From Planctomycetia bacterium (GTDB lineage: Bacteria > Planctomycetota > Planctomycetia > Pirellulales > UBA1268), in contig RFPF01000037.1 in NCBI GenBank assembly GCA_009926295.1, forward strand, positions 1 through 17,421: a stretch of DNA of 17,421 bases, read 5' to 3'. Made by a program: the position numbers and the translations under genes. A model generated the notes under the pieces. It did no database searches. It saw nothing but the letters and a program-made list of their open reading frames with translations, and was not told the origin of the DNA. Positions 7,313 through 14,290 of the stretch are shown in pieces (positions within the stretch are counted from its first letter, which is position 1; the number at the start of each line of letters is the position of its first letter).

Positions 7313-9046
7313 TCAGCAGCCGCAGCGGCGGCAGCCCTTCCGGCGGCAGCCCTTCTTGGCACCGCCGCAGTCGCCGCAGGCGGCCGCACCGGCGTCGCCA
7401 CAGGCGCCGGCGTCACCGCAGGCACCGGCCGAGCCGGCGTCACCGCAGCCACCGCACGCGCCCGCGACGGGCACTTCGACGGCCACCATGACGCACTTCT
7501 GCACCGGCACTTCCTTCGTCACCGTGTGAGGAACGCGAACCGTGTAGCTCGCGGTCTTGGTCTCGGGGACGCAGTCGTACACCGTGACGGTGTACGACTC
7601 TTCCTTCTGCGACGGGACCATGACGGTGTAGGAAACTTCCTTCGTCATCGTCTCCGGCACGCACTTGGTGACCTGGTACTCGCGGGTGCGAGTCTCGGTC
7701 TTGCACTTCTGGACGCTGACCTTGCGGGTCTTCGTCTCCGGGACGCACTTCGTCACCGTGTAGGTGCGGGTCCGCTCTTCGGGCCGGCACTTCTGGACGC
7801 TGACCGTGCGGGTCTTGGTCTCGTTGACCATCTTCGTCACGTGGTACGTGCGAGTCTTCTGCTCGTCACGGCACTTGGTGACGCTGACCTTGCGGGTCTT
7901 CGTCTCGGGGACGTACTTCGTCACGGTGTAGGTGCGGGTCCGCTCCTCGGGGCGGCACTTCTGCACCGTGTAGGTGCGGGTGCGCTCCTCGTCGCGGCAC
8001 TTCGTCACGCTCACCATGCGGGTCCGCTCCTCTGAACGGCACTTGGTGACGTTCACGGTGTGGGGAACCTCCTCGGTGACGCACTCATACGTCGTGCAGG
8101 CCACTTCCTTCGTCTCGCACGTGGGCACCCAGACGCGCTTGCAGCACATCTTCGGGGGGCACGGGCAGCCGCAGGCGTCGGTGCCGCCCGCGACCTCGAC
8201 CATCTGGCTCTCCCAGTGGCCGCCGCGGACCTGCACCTGCTTCGTCGTCTGCACCGGCACGCGCTTCTGCACCTTGTGGGTGTGGGTCACCTGCTCGGTG
8301 TAGGGCACGTTCACCGTGTACTTCTGCTCGACCTGCTCGGTGTAGGGCACCTTCACCGTGTAGGTCGAAACCTTCTCTTCGGTGTAGGGCACCATCACCG
8401 TGTAGGTGGCGGTCTTCTCTTCCTTAACAGGCACGCTCACCGTGTAGGTCTGCTCGACCTCCTCGGTGTAGGGAACCTTGACCGTGTAGGTCTCGGTCTT
8501 CTCTTCCTTCACGGGCACGCACACCGTGTAGGTCTGCTCGACCTGCTCGGTGTAGGGAACCATGACGGTGTAGGTGGAGGTCTTCTCCTCCGGCACCTGC
8601 GTCATGACCGTGTAGGTCTGCTCGACCTCCTCGGTGTACGGTACCTGGACGGTGTACTCGGCCGTCTTGGTCTCCGTCACGTTCTTGTTGACCGTGTAAT
8701 TCACGGTCTTCGTCTTCGTCTCGGGAACCATCACGGTGACCGTGCGGGTCTTCGTCTCGGTCCGCGGAACACGCTTGTTGACCGTGTAGGTCCGCTCGCG
8801 GGTTTCCGTGGTGTACTCGGTGCAGGTGACCGTCTTCATCTCGGTCACGTACTGCTTCTGGTACACCGTCTTGGTGCCGCCGCACGCCGCGCCGGCATCG
8901 CCACAACCACCACAGCTGCTGACGGCGCCTTGACAGCCACCGGCACAGCCGCCACCGCAGGCACCGCAGTCGGCAGCCCACGTGCTCGTGCACAGGGCGA
9001 CGACGGCGACAGCCGGCAGCAGACAGGACAGAACTTTGCGAATCAC
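7313..9046 (-). CDS. YTV-repeat, cysteine-rich cell-wall-type protein
   Basis: 577 residues. The signal peptide is MIRKVLSCLLPAVAVVALCT plus STWA, cut near residue 24. A Cys/Gly-rich segment follows (27-55, e.g. CGACGGGCAGGC). Block A (87-256) has 14-residue units of the form YTVxVPYTEEVEQT. A Cys-rich linker (291-322, CGCPCPPKMCC) precedes block B (333-472), ten 14-residue units of the form VTKCRxEERTRTYT. The C-terminal tail repeats CGDAG and ends in CRRKGCRRCGC. It belongs to the planctomycete YTV family, known from Rhodopirellula as abundant cysteine-rich proteins and proposed as disulfide-linked wall components. The start is GTG 9046, because GGAGGT lies 4 bases before it; a TTG at 9058 would overlap that site. 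It has its own promoter, structured leader and terminator, so it is probably monocistronic and highly expressed. The exact structural role is inferred. Confidence 0.88.
   Translation of the reverse strand: MIRKVLSCLLPAVAVVALCTSTWAADCGACGGGCAGGCQGAVSSCGGCGDAGAACGGTKTVYQKQYVTEMKTVTCTEYTTETRERTYTVNKRVPRTETKTRTVTVMVPETKTKTVNYTVNKNVTETKTAEYTVQVPYTEEVEQTYTVMTQVPEEKTSTYTVMVPYTEQVEQTYTVCVPVKEEKTETYTVKVPYTEEVEQTYTVSVPVKEEKTATYTVMVPYTEEKVSTYTVKVPYTEQVEQKYTVNVPYTEQVTHTHKVQKRVPVQTTKQVQVRGGHWESQMVEVAGGTDACGCPCPPKMCCKRVWVPTCETKEVACTTYECVTEEVPHTVNVTKCRSEERTRMVSVTKCRDEERTRTYTVQKCRPEERTRTYTVTKYVPETKTRKVSVTKCRDEQKTRTYHVTKMVNETKTRTVSVQKCRPEERTRTYTVTKCVPETKTRKVSVQKCKTETRTREYQVTKCVPETMTKEVSYTVMVPSQKEESYTVTVYDCVPETKTASYTVRVPHTVTKEVPVQKCVMVAVEVPVAGACGGCGDAGSAGACGDAGACGDAGAAACGDCGGAKKGCRRKGCRRCGC
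7631..8050 (-). repeat. Block B: ten 14-residue (42-bp) repeats with a periodic cysteine
   Basis: It encodes residues 333-472. Position 4 of each unit is Cys in eight of ten units (336, 350, 364, 392, 420, 434, 448, 462), replaced by Tyr378 and Met406. Units carry Arg/Lys at several positions (e.g. VQKCRPEERTRT) and are net positive. There is no unit-length variation over the ten copies. Confidence 0.9.
8279..8788 (-). repeat. Block A: twelve YTV repeats, net acidic
   Basis: It encodes residues 87-256. From residue 117 to 256 the units are exactly 14 residues, with Tyr at 117, 131, 145 and so on to 243. Units tend to alternate between YTVxVPYTExVEQT and YTVxVPxKEEKTxT, giving a 28-residue super-period in the middle. 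Only one cysteine (residue 177) occurs. Confidence 0.9.
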
Positions 9047-9050
9047 GCAA

Positions 9051-9056
9051 ACCTCC
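9051..9056 (-). promoter_or_regulatory. Shine-Dalgarno deciding the GTG start of the YTV gene
   Basis: GGAGGT sits 4 bases before GTG 9046 and directly before a good signal peptide. An in-frame TTG at 9058 would need translation to begin on top of this site. Confidence 0.8.
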
Positions 9057-9114
9057 AAAAGGAAAAGGAACAGGGAGAGATCGAGCAGGTTTTTCGCACG
9101 CGCCCGAACGTCGG

Positions 9115-9148
9115 TCGGTCGAAGAGACCCTTCTCTTGCAACGACCGA
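9115..9148 (-). other. Stem-loop in the YTV leader RNA
   Basis: Two collinear stems form one hairpin. A 7-bp outer stem (9115-9121 with 9142-9148) encloses a 6-bp inner stem (9122-9127 with 9132-9137) and a 4-base loop, with a 4-base bulge at 9138-9141. It lies between the candidate promoter and the Shine-Dalgarno site. It could stabilise or regulate the mRNA; no riboswitch class is recognised. Confidence 0.5.
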
Positions 9149-9175
9149 ACGATTCGGCCGCCTGATAAGTTGGAT

Positions 9176-9203
9176 AGATTACGTCGAGTTGGCGGGCTTT
9201 CAA
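9176..9203 (-). promoter_or_regulatory. Candidate sigma70-type promoter of the YTV gene
   Basis: Reading leftward, TTGAAA (9203-9198) and TAATCT (9181-9176) are 16 bases apart, in a locally AT-richer patch of a GC-rich genome. This predicts a leader of roughly 120-125 bases before GTG 9046. The rest of 9047-9280 shows no ORF and no other clear element. Confidence 0.5.
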
Positions 9204-9280
9204 GCGGTCGGACGGCGATTTCTGGAAATACCCCTGCCGCGGCGGTTTGCGGCGGGAGAACCCCCGTGTGAGCGGCGTGT

Positions 9281-10153
9281 TTAGCCGGAAATTTGCGGCC
9301 CGCGGAGGATCGCTCCGCCCACCCTGGCCAGCAGCCAGAGGGTGCCCAGAGGCAGGACGATCGTGGATATCGTGAAGTAGATCGCGAGGTTCACGATCGA
9401 CTCTCCCACGCCCCCGACCGCCTCGTAGAGACGCTGTGCCCGCTCGCCGACGAAGTCGACGGGATTGAACCGCTCGTACCACGGCTTCTGCGTCTCCTCG
9501 GCCTCCACCGTCTCGAGCTTCTCCGTCGTGCTCGCCACGGCGGCCGCGGCCTTCTGGTAGTTCGCCTCGAGGAACCGGGCCGCCACGGCCTCGTCGAGGC
9601 ACGCCGCCGTCGGGATCGCCAGCCGGGCGAACAGGGCTATCCCGAACAGCCTCCGCCCCCATCCGAGCACCGACCGCCGCCGTGGGCCGTCGACCGCCGC
9701 CGCGGCCGCCAGCGCAGCCGCCGCCGGCAGCAGGAGCCACCAGCCCAACGCCCGGCTGATTTCGAGGCCCAACCGCTGCACGCCCAGAGCCGTGGTGCTC
9801 GTGAGCAGCAGCGATCCGTACTGCTCGACCAGATCGTTGATCGGATCCAGTGCCTGTCCGATGCCGATGCTGCCACCGGGCCCGAAACTGAAGCTCACTT
9901 CCGAACTCTGGGCGAGCGAGATCGCGCTGTCGAGCCCGCGGGTCGCGGCGAGCGCCGCCAGCGTCCGGGTGAACGAGGCGTGGAGGTAGGCCTCCCCGCG
10001 CGCGTCCGCCCACGGCGCGTAGCACGCGAGCGTCACCACCGCCGCGACGCCGAACAGGATCGCCCAGGCGGCGGGTTCCCGCAGCCGCTCGGGCAACGCC
10101 GCCAACCAGGCCCCGGTCCACAGTTTCGTCCAAGTGTCCGCACTCTCGTGCAT
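9281..10153 (-). CDS. Uncharacterised membrane protein with about four helices
   Basis: 290 residues; no family recognised. Hydrophobic segments lie near 29-47 (AWAILFGVAAVVTLACYA), 137-153 (GWWLLLPAAAALAAA), 167-186 (RRLFGIALFARLAIPTAACL) and 252-277 (SIVNLAIYFTISTIVLPLG). Two soluble stretches separate them: 50-135 is Ser/Thr/Gly-rich (SFSFGPGGSIGIGQALDPI), and 187-250 is helical and charged (ANYQKAAAAVASTTEKLETV). The start ATG 10153 is chosen because GGAG lies 8 bases upstream and a longer reading would run into the divergent CBS gene. Its 3' end is 234 bases from the YTV start. It is divergent from the CBS gene with a 70-base gap, so shared control is possible. No transport or enzyme motif is visible. 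Confidence 0.75.
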   Translation of the reverse strand: MHESADTWTKLWTGAWLAALPERLREPAAWAILFGVAAVVTLACYAPWADARGEAYLHASFTRTLAALAATRGLDSAISLAQSSEVSFSFGPGGSIGIGQALDPINDLVEQYGSLLLTSTTALGVQRLGLEISRALGWWLLLPAAAALAAAAAVDGPRRRSVLGWGRRLFGIALFARLAIPTAACLDEAVAARFLEANYQKAAAAVASTTEKLETVEAEETQKPWYERFNPVDFVGERAQRLYEAVGGVGESIVNLAIYFTISTIVLPLGTLWLLARVGGAILRGPQISG

Positions 10154-10189
10154 GTGGTTTCTCCACGGGCGCATCGTCCGACAAACCAC
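10154..10189. other. 7-bp inverted repeat flanking the Shine-Dalgarno of the membrane-protein gene
   Basis: GTGGTTT (10154-10160) and AAACCAC (10183-10189) are perfect inverted copies 22 bases apart, in the gap between two divergent genes. In the minus-strand mRNA they could pair, with the GGAG in the loop and the stem touching the ATG. It may be an operator or a weak RNA switch; chance is not excluded. Confidence 0.3.
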
Positions 10190-10210
10190 CGTTCTACCAT
10201 TGGGGCGTGA

Positions 10211-10215
10211 GGAGG
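10211..10215 (+). promoter_or_regulatory. Shine-Dalgarno deciding the GTG start of the CBS gene
   Basis: GGAGG, within GAGGAGG, is 8 bases before GTG 10224. An upstream in-frame start near 10134 would overlap the divergent gene and adds no domain. Confidence 0.7.
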
Positions 10216-10223
10216 CGCCGACC

Positions 10224-10661
10224 GTGGAAACCGTCATGGACATGCTCCGGGGCCGGCCGAGACGGCTGGTGACCTCCGTTCCCCTGGCGACGGTGCTCGA
10301 AGCCACCCGGCGGATGAACGAGGAACAGGTGGGATCGGTGCTCGTCATGGACGGGCCCCGCCTCCTCGGCATTTTCACCGAGCGCGACGTGCTGCGCCGG
10401 GTGGTCGGCAGGCTCCGTCAGCCGGAGCGGACGCCGCTCTCCGAGGTCATGACGACCGACGTCATCTGCTGTCCACCCGAGGCCCCGGTCGACGACGTCG
10501 CCGAACTGATGCGGAGGCGCCGCATCCGCCACGTGCCGATCGTCGACGCGGAAGACGCGGTCGTCGGCCTCGTCTCGATCGGCGACATCAACGCCCACCG
10601 CTTCAGCCGCTGCGAAGTGGCGTTGCACCAGGTCGAGGACTACGTCTGGCGTCGGGCGTAG
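10224..10661 (+). CDS. Stand-alone two-CBS-domain protein
   Basis: 145 residues forming a tandem CBS (Bateman) module and nothing else. CBS1 spans about 6-62, with VLEATRRMNEEQVGSVLVMD and the exit motif LLGIFTERDVLRRV. CBS2 spans about 72-130, with VMTTDVICCPPEAPVDDVAELM (interrupted here only by the usual linker), HVPIVD and VVGLVSIGDINAH. The paired GxFTERD and GxVSIGD loops are the usual adenosyl-nucleotide (AMP, ATP, SAM) binding ends. Such small cytoplasmic proteins act as energy sensors that regulate a partner; the partner is unknown, and the divergent membrane protein is a positional candidate only. The gene is monocistronic and converges on the HAD-SGNH gene with 24 bases between. 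Confidence 0.88.
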   Translation: METVMDMLRGRPRRLVTSVPLATVLEATRRMNEEQVGSVLVMDGPRLLGIFTERDVLRRVVGRLRQPERTPLSEVMTTDVICCPPEAPVDDVAELMRRRRIRHVPIVDAEDAVVGLVSIGDINAHRFSRCEVALHQVEDYVWRRA

Positions 10662-10685
10662 GGCGGGCCGAAACCGTGCCCGAGC

Positions 10686-12536
10686 TCACTCCGCGAGCAG
10701 CCGTTCGAGCAGCGGCCGGAGAATTTCCGCCCGGCGGGCGTAGCCGATCGTGCTGGGGTGCTGTTTGTCGTCGATGAACGAGACCGGGTCGGGGGTGCCG
10801 TCGGGGCCGAGGAACGCCGCGTTCGCGTCGAGGTAGCGGAGCCGGTCGTCGCCGGACGATTCGATGAACGCCCGCACCGCGTCGTTCGAGTCACGCTGCC
10901 GTTCCAGCTGGTTCCAGCGGCTGATGCTCGGGGAGATGGCGAGGAAGGCGATGATCACGTCGGGCGAGTCGCGGCGCAGGTTTTCGACGAGCCGCACGAA
11001 CGCGTCGCGCACGTCCGCGGGCGTCGCACCCGCGTTGATGTCGTTGGTTCCCGCCGACACGACGATCACCCGGGGGTCCGTGCCCGCGACGAGCCGCGGC
11101 GCGAACCCCGCGAGTTCGTCGAGGCGGCAGCCGCCCACGCCGCGGTTGTGGACATTCATGCCGGGGAAATCGGCGGCGAGCGTCTTCCAGAGGCGGATGT
11201 TGGAGGAGCCGAGCATGCAGACGCCGCCCGGCGCCGGCGGCGTCTCGCGGGTCGCCGTCTCGTAGGCCGCGATCTCGTCCTCCCAGCTGCGGCCCGGCCG
11301 GGGAGCGTCCGGGGGCTGGGACAGGGTCTCGCCGGCGGGATCGACCGGCGGCGGTGACGCGGCCGCCTTCACCAGCGGCTTCGCGAACACCCGCCTCCAG
11401 TCCGTCGCGATCTTCACCACCTGCCAGCCGTATTTCGTCGCCGCGTCGAGCGACTCGTCGGTCGGCTCCCCGTAGGCCATCTCCCGGTCGGCGTCGTCGT
11501 GAAGCACGAGCAGCTGCAGGTTCGGCCGGGCGCTCGACTGCGACCAGCGGAGCATCTCCACGTCGCCACCGGTGCCCACGTTGCCCGCGGCGAAGATCGG
11601 CCGCCGGCCGATCTGCTCGCCGATGCTCACCGGTTTGCGCGACTCGTCGTTGAGCACCTCGAGCTCGGGCTGGACCACGAGCGCCAGCCGCCGGTTCGGC
11701 GACTCGGTGGGGGAGAGTGACGTCGTCGAGGCGACCTCGCGCATCACGGTGGTCGACCGCGACGCGATCACGTGCTCGGGGCCGATTCCATACCAGGCTG
11801 CCGCCGCCGGCCGGATGAAGTGGATGCCGCTGCCGGAACAGATCCAGACCGCGAAGCCGTTGGCCCGCAGCAGGCCGATGAGTTCCTTCATCGGCTCAAA
11901 CGTGACGTCGGCGAACGGCACATCGAACACAGGATGTCGTGCCGTGGCGAGAAACTCGCGCACCTCCGCCTCGAGGCTCTCCTCCGTCGAGCCGGCGAGC
12001 GCGGCGAAGGTGATGTCGGCAAAGAACCGCTTGCCGAGCCGGCGCACGAATTCGAGGTCGCCCCCGGCGAGCGTCGCCCAGGGCTCCTCGTGGGCGAGTT
12101 CGGGCCGCTCCGCCAGGAAGCGTCGCACCCGCTCGACGAGGAACGCGCCGTGCACGATCGGCTTCTCGCACACGAGGGTGCCGTCGTGGTCGAACACTGC
12201 GACCCGCTCCTCAGGCGGCACGAAGGTGGCCGCACCGGTCCGAGTGACGTCGGCGACAAACGTCAGGATCCGTCGCTTCGTGGCGCCGTCGTTCCAGCTG
12301 GGCAGCGGGTCGCCGGGGGCCGCGTGGGTCGCCGCGGCTCCGGCCGGGGCCGCGGGCGGTTGCGGCGGGGTGGCCGAACGAGTGAGAAGAACCGCGAGGA
12401 CCGCGGCGCCGGCCATGGCGGCGAACGGCCACCACGCTTCCGGGAACGTGCCTTCCTCCCGCCGCGGCGGCCCGCCGGGCTCGGCCGCGGCGGCGACTCG
12501 GGCGGCTTCGGGGGTGGACCGGTCTTCAGTCTGCAT
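10686..12536 (-). CDS. Membrane-anchored HAD phosphatase fused to an SGNH/GDSL hydrolase
   Basis: 616 residues. A short cytoplasmic N-terminus precedes one helix (about 35-52, AWWPFAAMAGAAVLAVLL) and an Ala/Pro linker. Residues 77-390 form a HAD-superfamily hydrolase opening with DPLPSWNDG. Motif I is VAVFDHDGTL (112-121, nucleophile Asp116, acid Asp118), and motif II is WICSGSG (231-237). The motif IV region is FAAGNVGTGGDVEML (315-329), altered from the family's GNSDGD. A Pro-rich linker (391-415) leads to the SGNH domain (436-616): GSSN (443-446, Ser445 the likely nucleophile), NRGVGG (464-469), AGTNDIN (495-501) and DKQH (590-593). Predicted activities are phosphomonoester cleavage and ester (probably acyl) cleavage outside the membrane. 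ATG 12536 has AAGGAGG 5 bases upstream. It is divergent from the sialate esterase gene. The fusion is intact, without a frame break. Confidence 0.85.
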   Translation of the reverse strand: MQTEDRSTPEAARVAAAAEPGGPPRREEGTFPEAWWPFAAMAGAAVLAVLLTRSATPPQPPAAPAGAAATHAAPGDPLPSWNDGATKRRILTFVADVTRTGAATFVPPEERVAVFDHDGTLVCEKPIVHGAFLVERVRRFLAERPELAHEEPWATLAGGDLEFVRRLGKRFFADITFAALAGSTEESLEAEVREFLATARHPVFDVPFADVTFEPMKELIGLLRANGFAVWICSGSGIHFIRPAAAAWYGIGPEHVIASRSTTVMREVASTTSLSPTESPNRRLALVVQPELEVLNDESRKPVSIGEQIGRRPIFAAGNVGTGGDVEMLRWSQSSARPNLQLLVLHDDADREMAYGEPTDESLDAATKYGWQVVKIATDWRRVFAKPLVKAAASPPPVDPAGETLSQPPDAPRPGRSWEDEIAAYETATRETPPAPGGVCMLGSSNIRLWKTLAADFPGMNVHNRGVGGCRLDELAGFAPRLVAGTDPRVIVVSAGTNDINAGATPADVRDAFVRLVENLRRDSPDVIIAFLAISPSISRWNQLERQRDSNDAVRAFIESSGDDRLRYLDANAAFLGPDGTPDPVSFIDDKQHPSTIGYARRAEILRPLLERLLAE

Positions 12537-12651
12537 TGGGCCCTCCTTGCCGGGATGACCGCTGCGTTGCGGCCGGCGGTGGGAAATGTACCCTACTGCG
12601 GGGCCGGGTTCACCTCTCGCCCCGGCCCCACCCCTCCTGGAGTTTTTTGAG

Positions 12652-14229
12652 ATGCCGCTCCGCCGCCCGCTCGATGCCGCCGCCGCCCTGGCCATGGTCG
12701 TCCTCCTCGCAGGCGGCGCCGCCGCCGACGTGTCGCTCAACAACATGTTCGGCGATCACATGGTGCTCCAGCAGGGCATCAAGAACAGGGTCTGGGGCAA
12801 GGCCGATCCCGGCGAGGCGGTCACCGTCACGCTCGGCGGGCAGTCGAAGACGGCGACGACCGCCGCCGACGGCACGTGGCAGGTGTTCCTCGACCCCGTG
12901 ATGGAATACGGCGGTCCGCACACGCTCACGGTCAAGGGGAAGAACACCGTCACCTTCAACGACGTGCTCATCGGCGAGGTGTGGGTGTGCGCCGGGCAGT
13001 CGAACATGCAGTGGAGCGTGAACCAGTCGAACGACCCCGATCTCGAGAAGGCGGCGGCGAAGTTCCCCCTCGTCCGCCTCGTCTCCGTGCCACAGGTGGG
13101 CGTCCAGGAGCCGCAGTGGAACTTCAACGGCAAGTGGGCGGTCTGCTCGCCCGAGACGGTGGGCGAGTTCTCCGCCGTCGGCTACTTCTTCGGTCGCCAG
13201 CTCCACCAGACGCTCGGCGTGCCGGTGGGCCTCATCGACAACGCGTGGGGCGGCAGCGCCGCCGAGGCGTGGGTGAAGCGCGACAAGCTCGCCGCGCATC
13301 CGGAGCTCAAGGTGATCCACGAGCGCTGGCAGAAGGAGGAGGCCAATTTCGAGAATGCGAAGGTCGAGTTCGAGAAGAAGATGGCCGAGTGGAAGACGGC
13401 CGCCGAGAAGGCGAAGGCGGGGGGGAAGCCGGAGCCCGGCGGAAAGCCGCAGCATCCCGACTCGCGGATGAAGGGCAACGCCCGCCCCGGCAACATCCAT
13501 TCGGGCGTCCTCACGCCCTCGATCGGCTACGGCATCCGGGGCGCGATCTGGTACCAGGGTGAGAGCAACTCCGGCCGGGCCTACCAATACCGCACGCTGT
13601 TCCCCTTCATGATCCAGTCGTGGCGGGACGAGTGGGGCCTCGGTGATTTTCCTTTCTACTGGGTCCAGCTCGCCGACTACATGGCCGAGAAGCCGGAGCC
13701 TGCGGACAGCGCCTGGGCCGAACTGCGCGAGGCGCAGACGATGACGATGCAGAAACTGCCGAACACGGGCGAAGCCGTGATCATCGACATCGGGGAGGGG
13801 AAGGACATCCACCCGAAGAACAAGCAGGACGTCGCCAAGCGGCTCGCCCGCTGGGCCCTCGCCGAGACCTACAAGGTGCCCGGCATTCCGGCCCGCAGCC
13901 CGCGCTACAAGGGGATGGAGAGGCAGGGATCGAAGATCGTCCTCTCCTTCGACGACGTGGAGGCGAAGGCGGCCGGCTGGCGGCCGTTCGACGTGGCCGA
14001 ACCGGTCGGTTTCACGATCGCTGGCGCCGACAAGACGTTCGTGGCTGCGAAAGGAAAAATCCTGCCCGACGGCCGGATCGAGGTCTGGAGCGACGCGGTC
14101 GCCGAACCGGTCGCCGTCCGCTACGCCTGGGCCGACAACCCGGTGTGCAACATGTATTCCGCGGCGGGCCTGCCGCTGACGCCGTTTCGCACGGATGATT
14201 TCCCGGGCGTGACCGCCGCCGCGAACTGA
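12652..14229 (+). CDS. Secreted sialate O-acetylesterase family protein
   Basis: 525 residues with a signal peptide (MPLRRPLDAAAALAMVVLLA, cut near AAA-DV, 25/26). The N-terminal beta domain (26-105) holds the family opening LNNMFGDHMVLQQ. The SGNH catalytic domain has IGEVWVCAGQSNMQWS (107-122, nucleophile Ser117), WGGSAAEAW (199-207), IWYQGESN (299-306), and the Asp/His pair in DIHPKNK (385-391). The family removes O-acetyl groups from sialic acids or plant and algal polysaccharides; in planctomycetes the natural substrate is usually unknown. Residues about 214-280 form a Lys/Glu-rich helical insert (EANFENAKVEFEKKMAEWK) with a Gly/Pro/Lys end. ATG 12652 follows GGAG by 9 bases. First of three co-directional genes, 61 bases before the lipoprotein. 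Confidence 0.9.
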   Translation: MPLRRPLDAAAALAMVVLLAGGAAADVSLNNMFGDHMVLQQGIKNRVWGKADPGEAVTVTLGGQSKTATTAADGTWQVFLDPVMEYGGPHTLTVKGKNTVTFNDVLIGEVWVCAGQSNMQWSVNQSNDPDLEKAAAKFPLVRLVSVPQVGVQEPQWNFNGKWAVCSPETVGEFSAVGYFFGRQLHQTLGVPVGLIDNAWGGSAAEAWVKRDKLAAHPELKVIHERWQKEEANFENAKVEFEKKMAEWKTAAEKAKAGGKPEPGGKPQHPDSRMKGNARPGNIHSGVLTPSIGYGIRGAIWYQGESNSGRAYQYRTLFPFMIQSWRDEWGLGDFPFYWVQLADYMAEKPEPADSAWAELREAQTMTMQKLPNTGEAVIIDIGEGKDIHPKNKQDVAKRLARWALAETYKVPGIPARSPRYKGMERQGSKIVLSFDDVEAKAAGWRPFDVAEPVGFTIAGADKTFVAAKGKILPDGRIEVWSDAVAEPVAVRYAWADNPVCNMYSAAGLPLTPFRTDDFPGVTAAAN

Positions 14230-14277
14230 GGCAGGCGGCTCCGCCGGGATCGGGTACATTTTCGCTCTCGCAACCAC

Positions 14278-14283
14278 GGAGGG
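14278..14283 (+). promoter_or_regulatory. Shine-Dalgarno deciding the GTG start of the lipoprotein gene
   Basis: GGAGGG is 7 bases before GTG 14291; the TTG at 14285 is too close to the site to be the start. The rest of 14230-14290 holds only a small GGCGG/CCGCC inverted repeat (about 14234-14245) and a possible -10 (TACATT), both weak. Confidence 0.7.
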
Positions 14284-14290
14284 TTTGATC

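Noticed and set aside
7631..8788. Regular about 42-bp spaced DNA repeats considered as CRISPR or a tandem satellite
   Set aside because: Repeats are imperfect, contiguous and in frame, coding for 14-residue protein units; there are no unique spacers and no cas genes.
9044..9058. TTG at 9058 as start of the YTV gene
   Set aside because: The codon overlaps the GGAGGT Shine-Dalgarno; GTG 9046 is correctly placed and starts the signal peptide.
8060..9271. Long plus-strand open frame opposite the YTV gene, with Leu/Gly/His-rich repeats
   Set aside because: It is the mirror of the YTV repeat codons; it lacks a ribosome site and its repeats track the 14-codon units of the real gene, which has promoter, Shine-Dalgarno, signal peptide and terminator.
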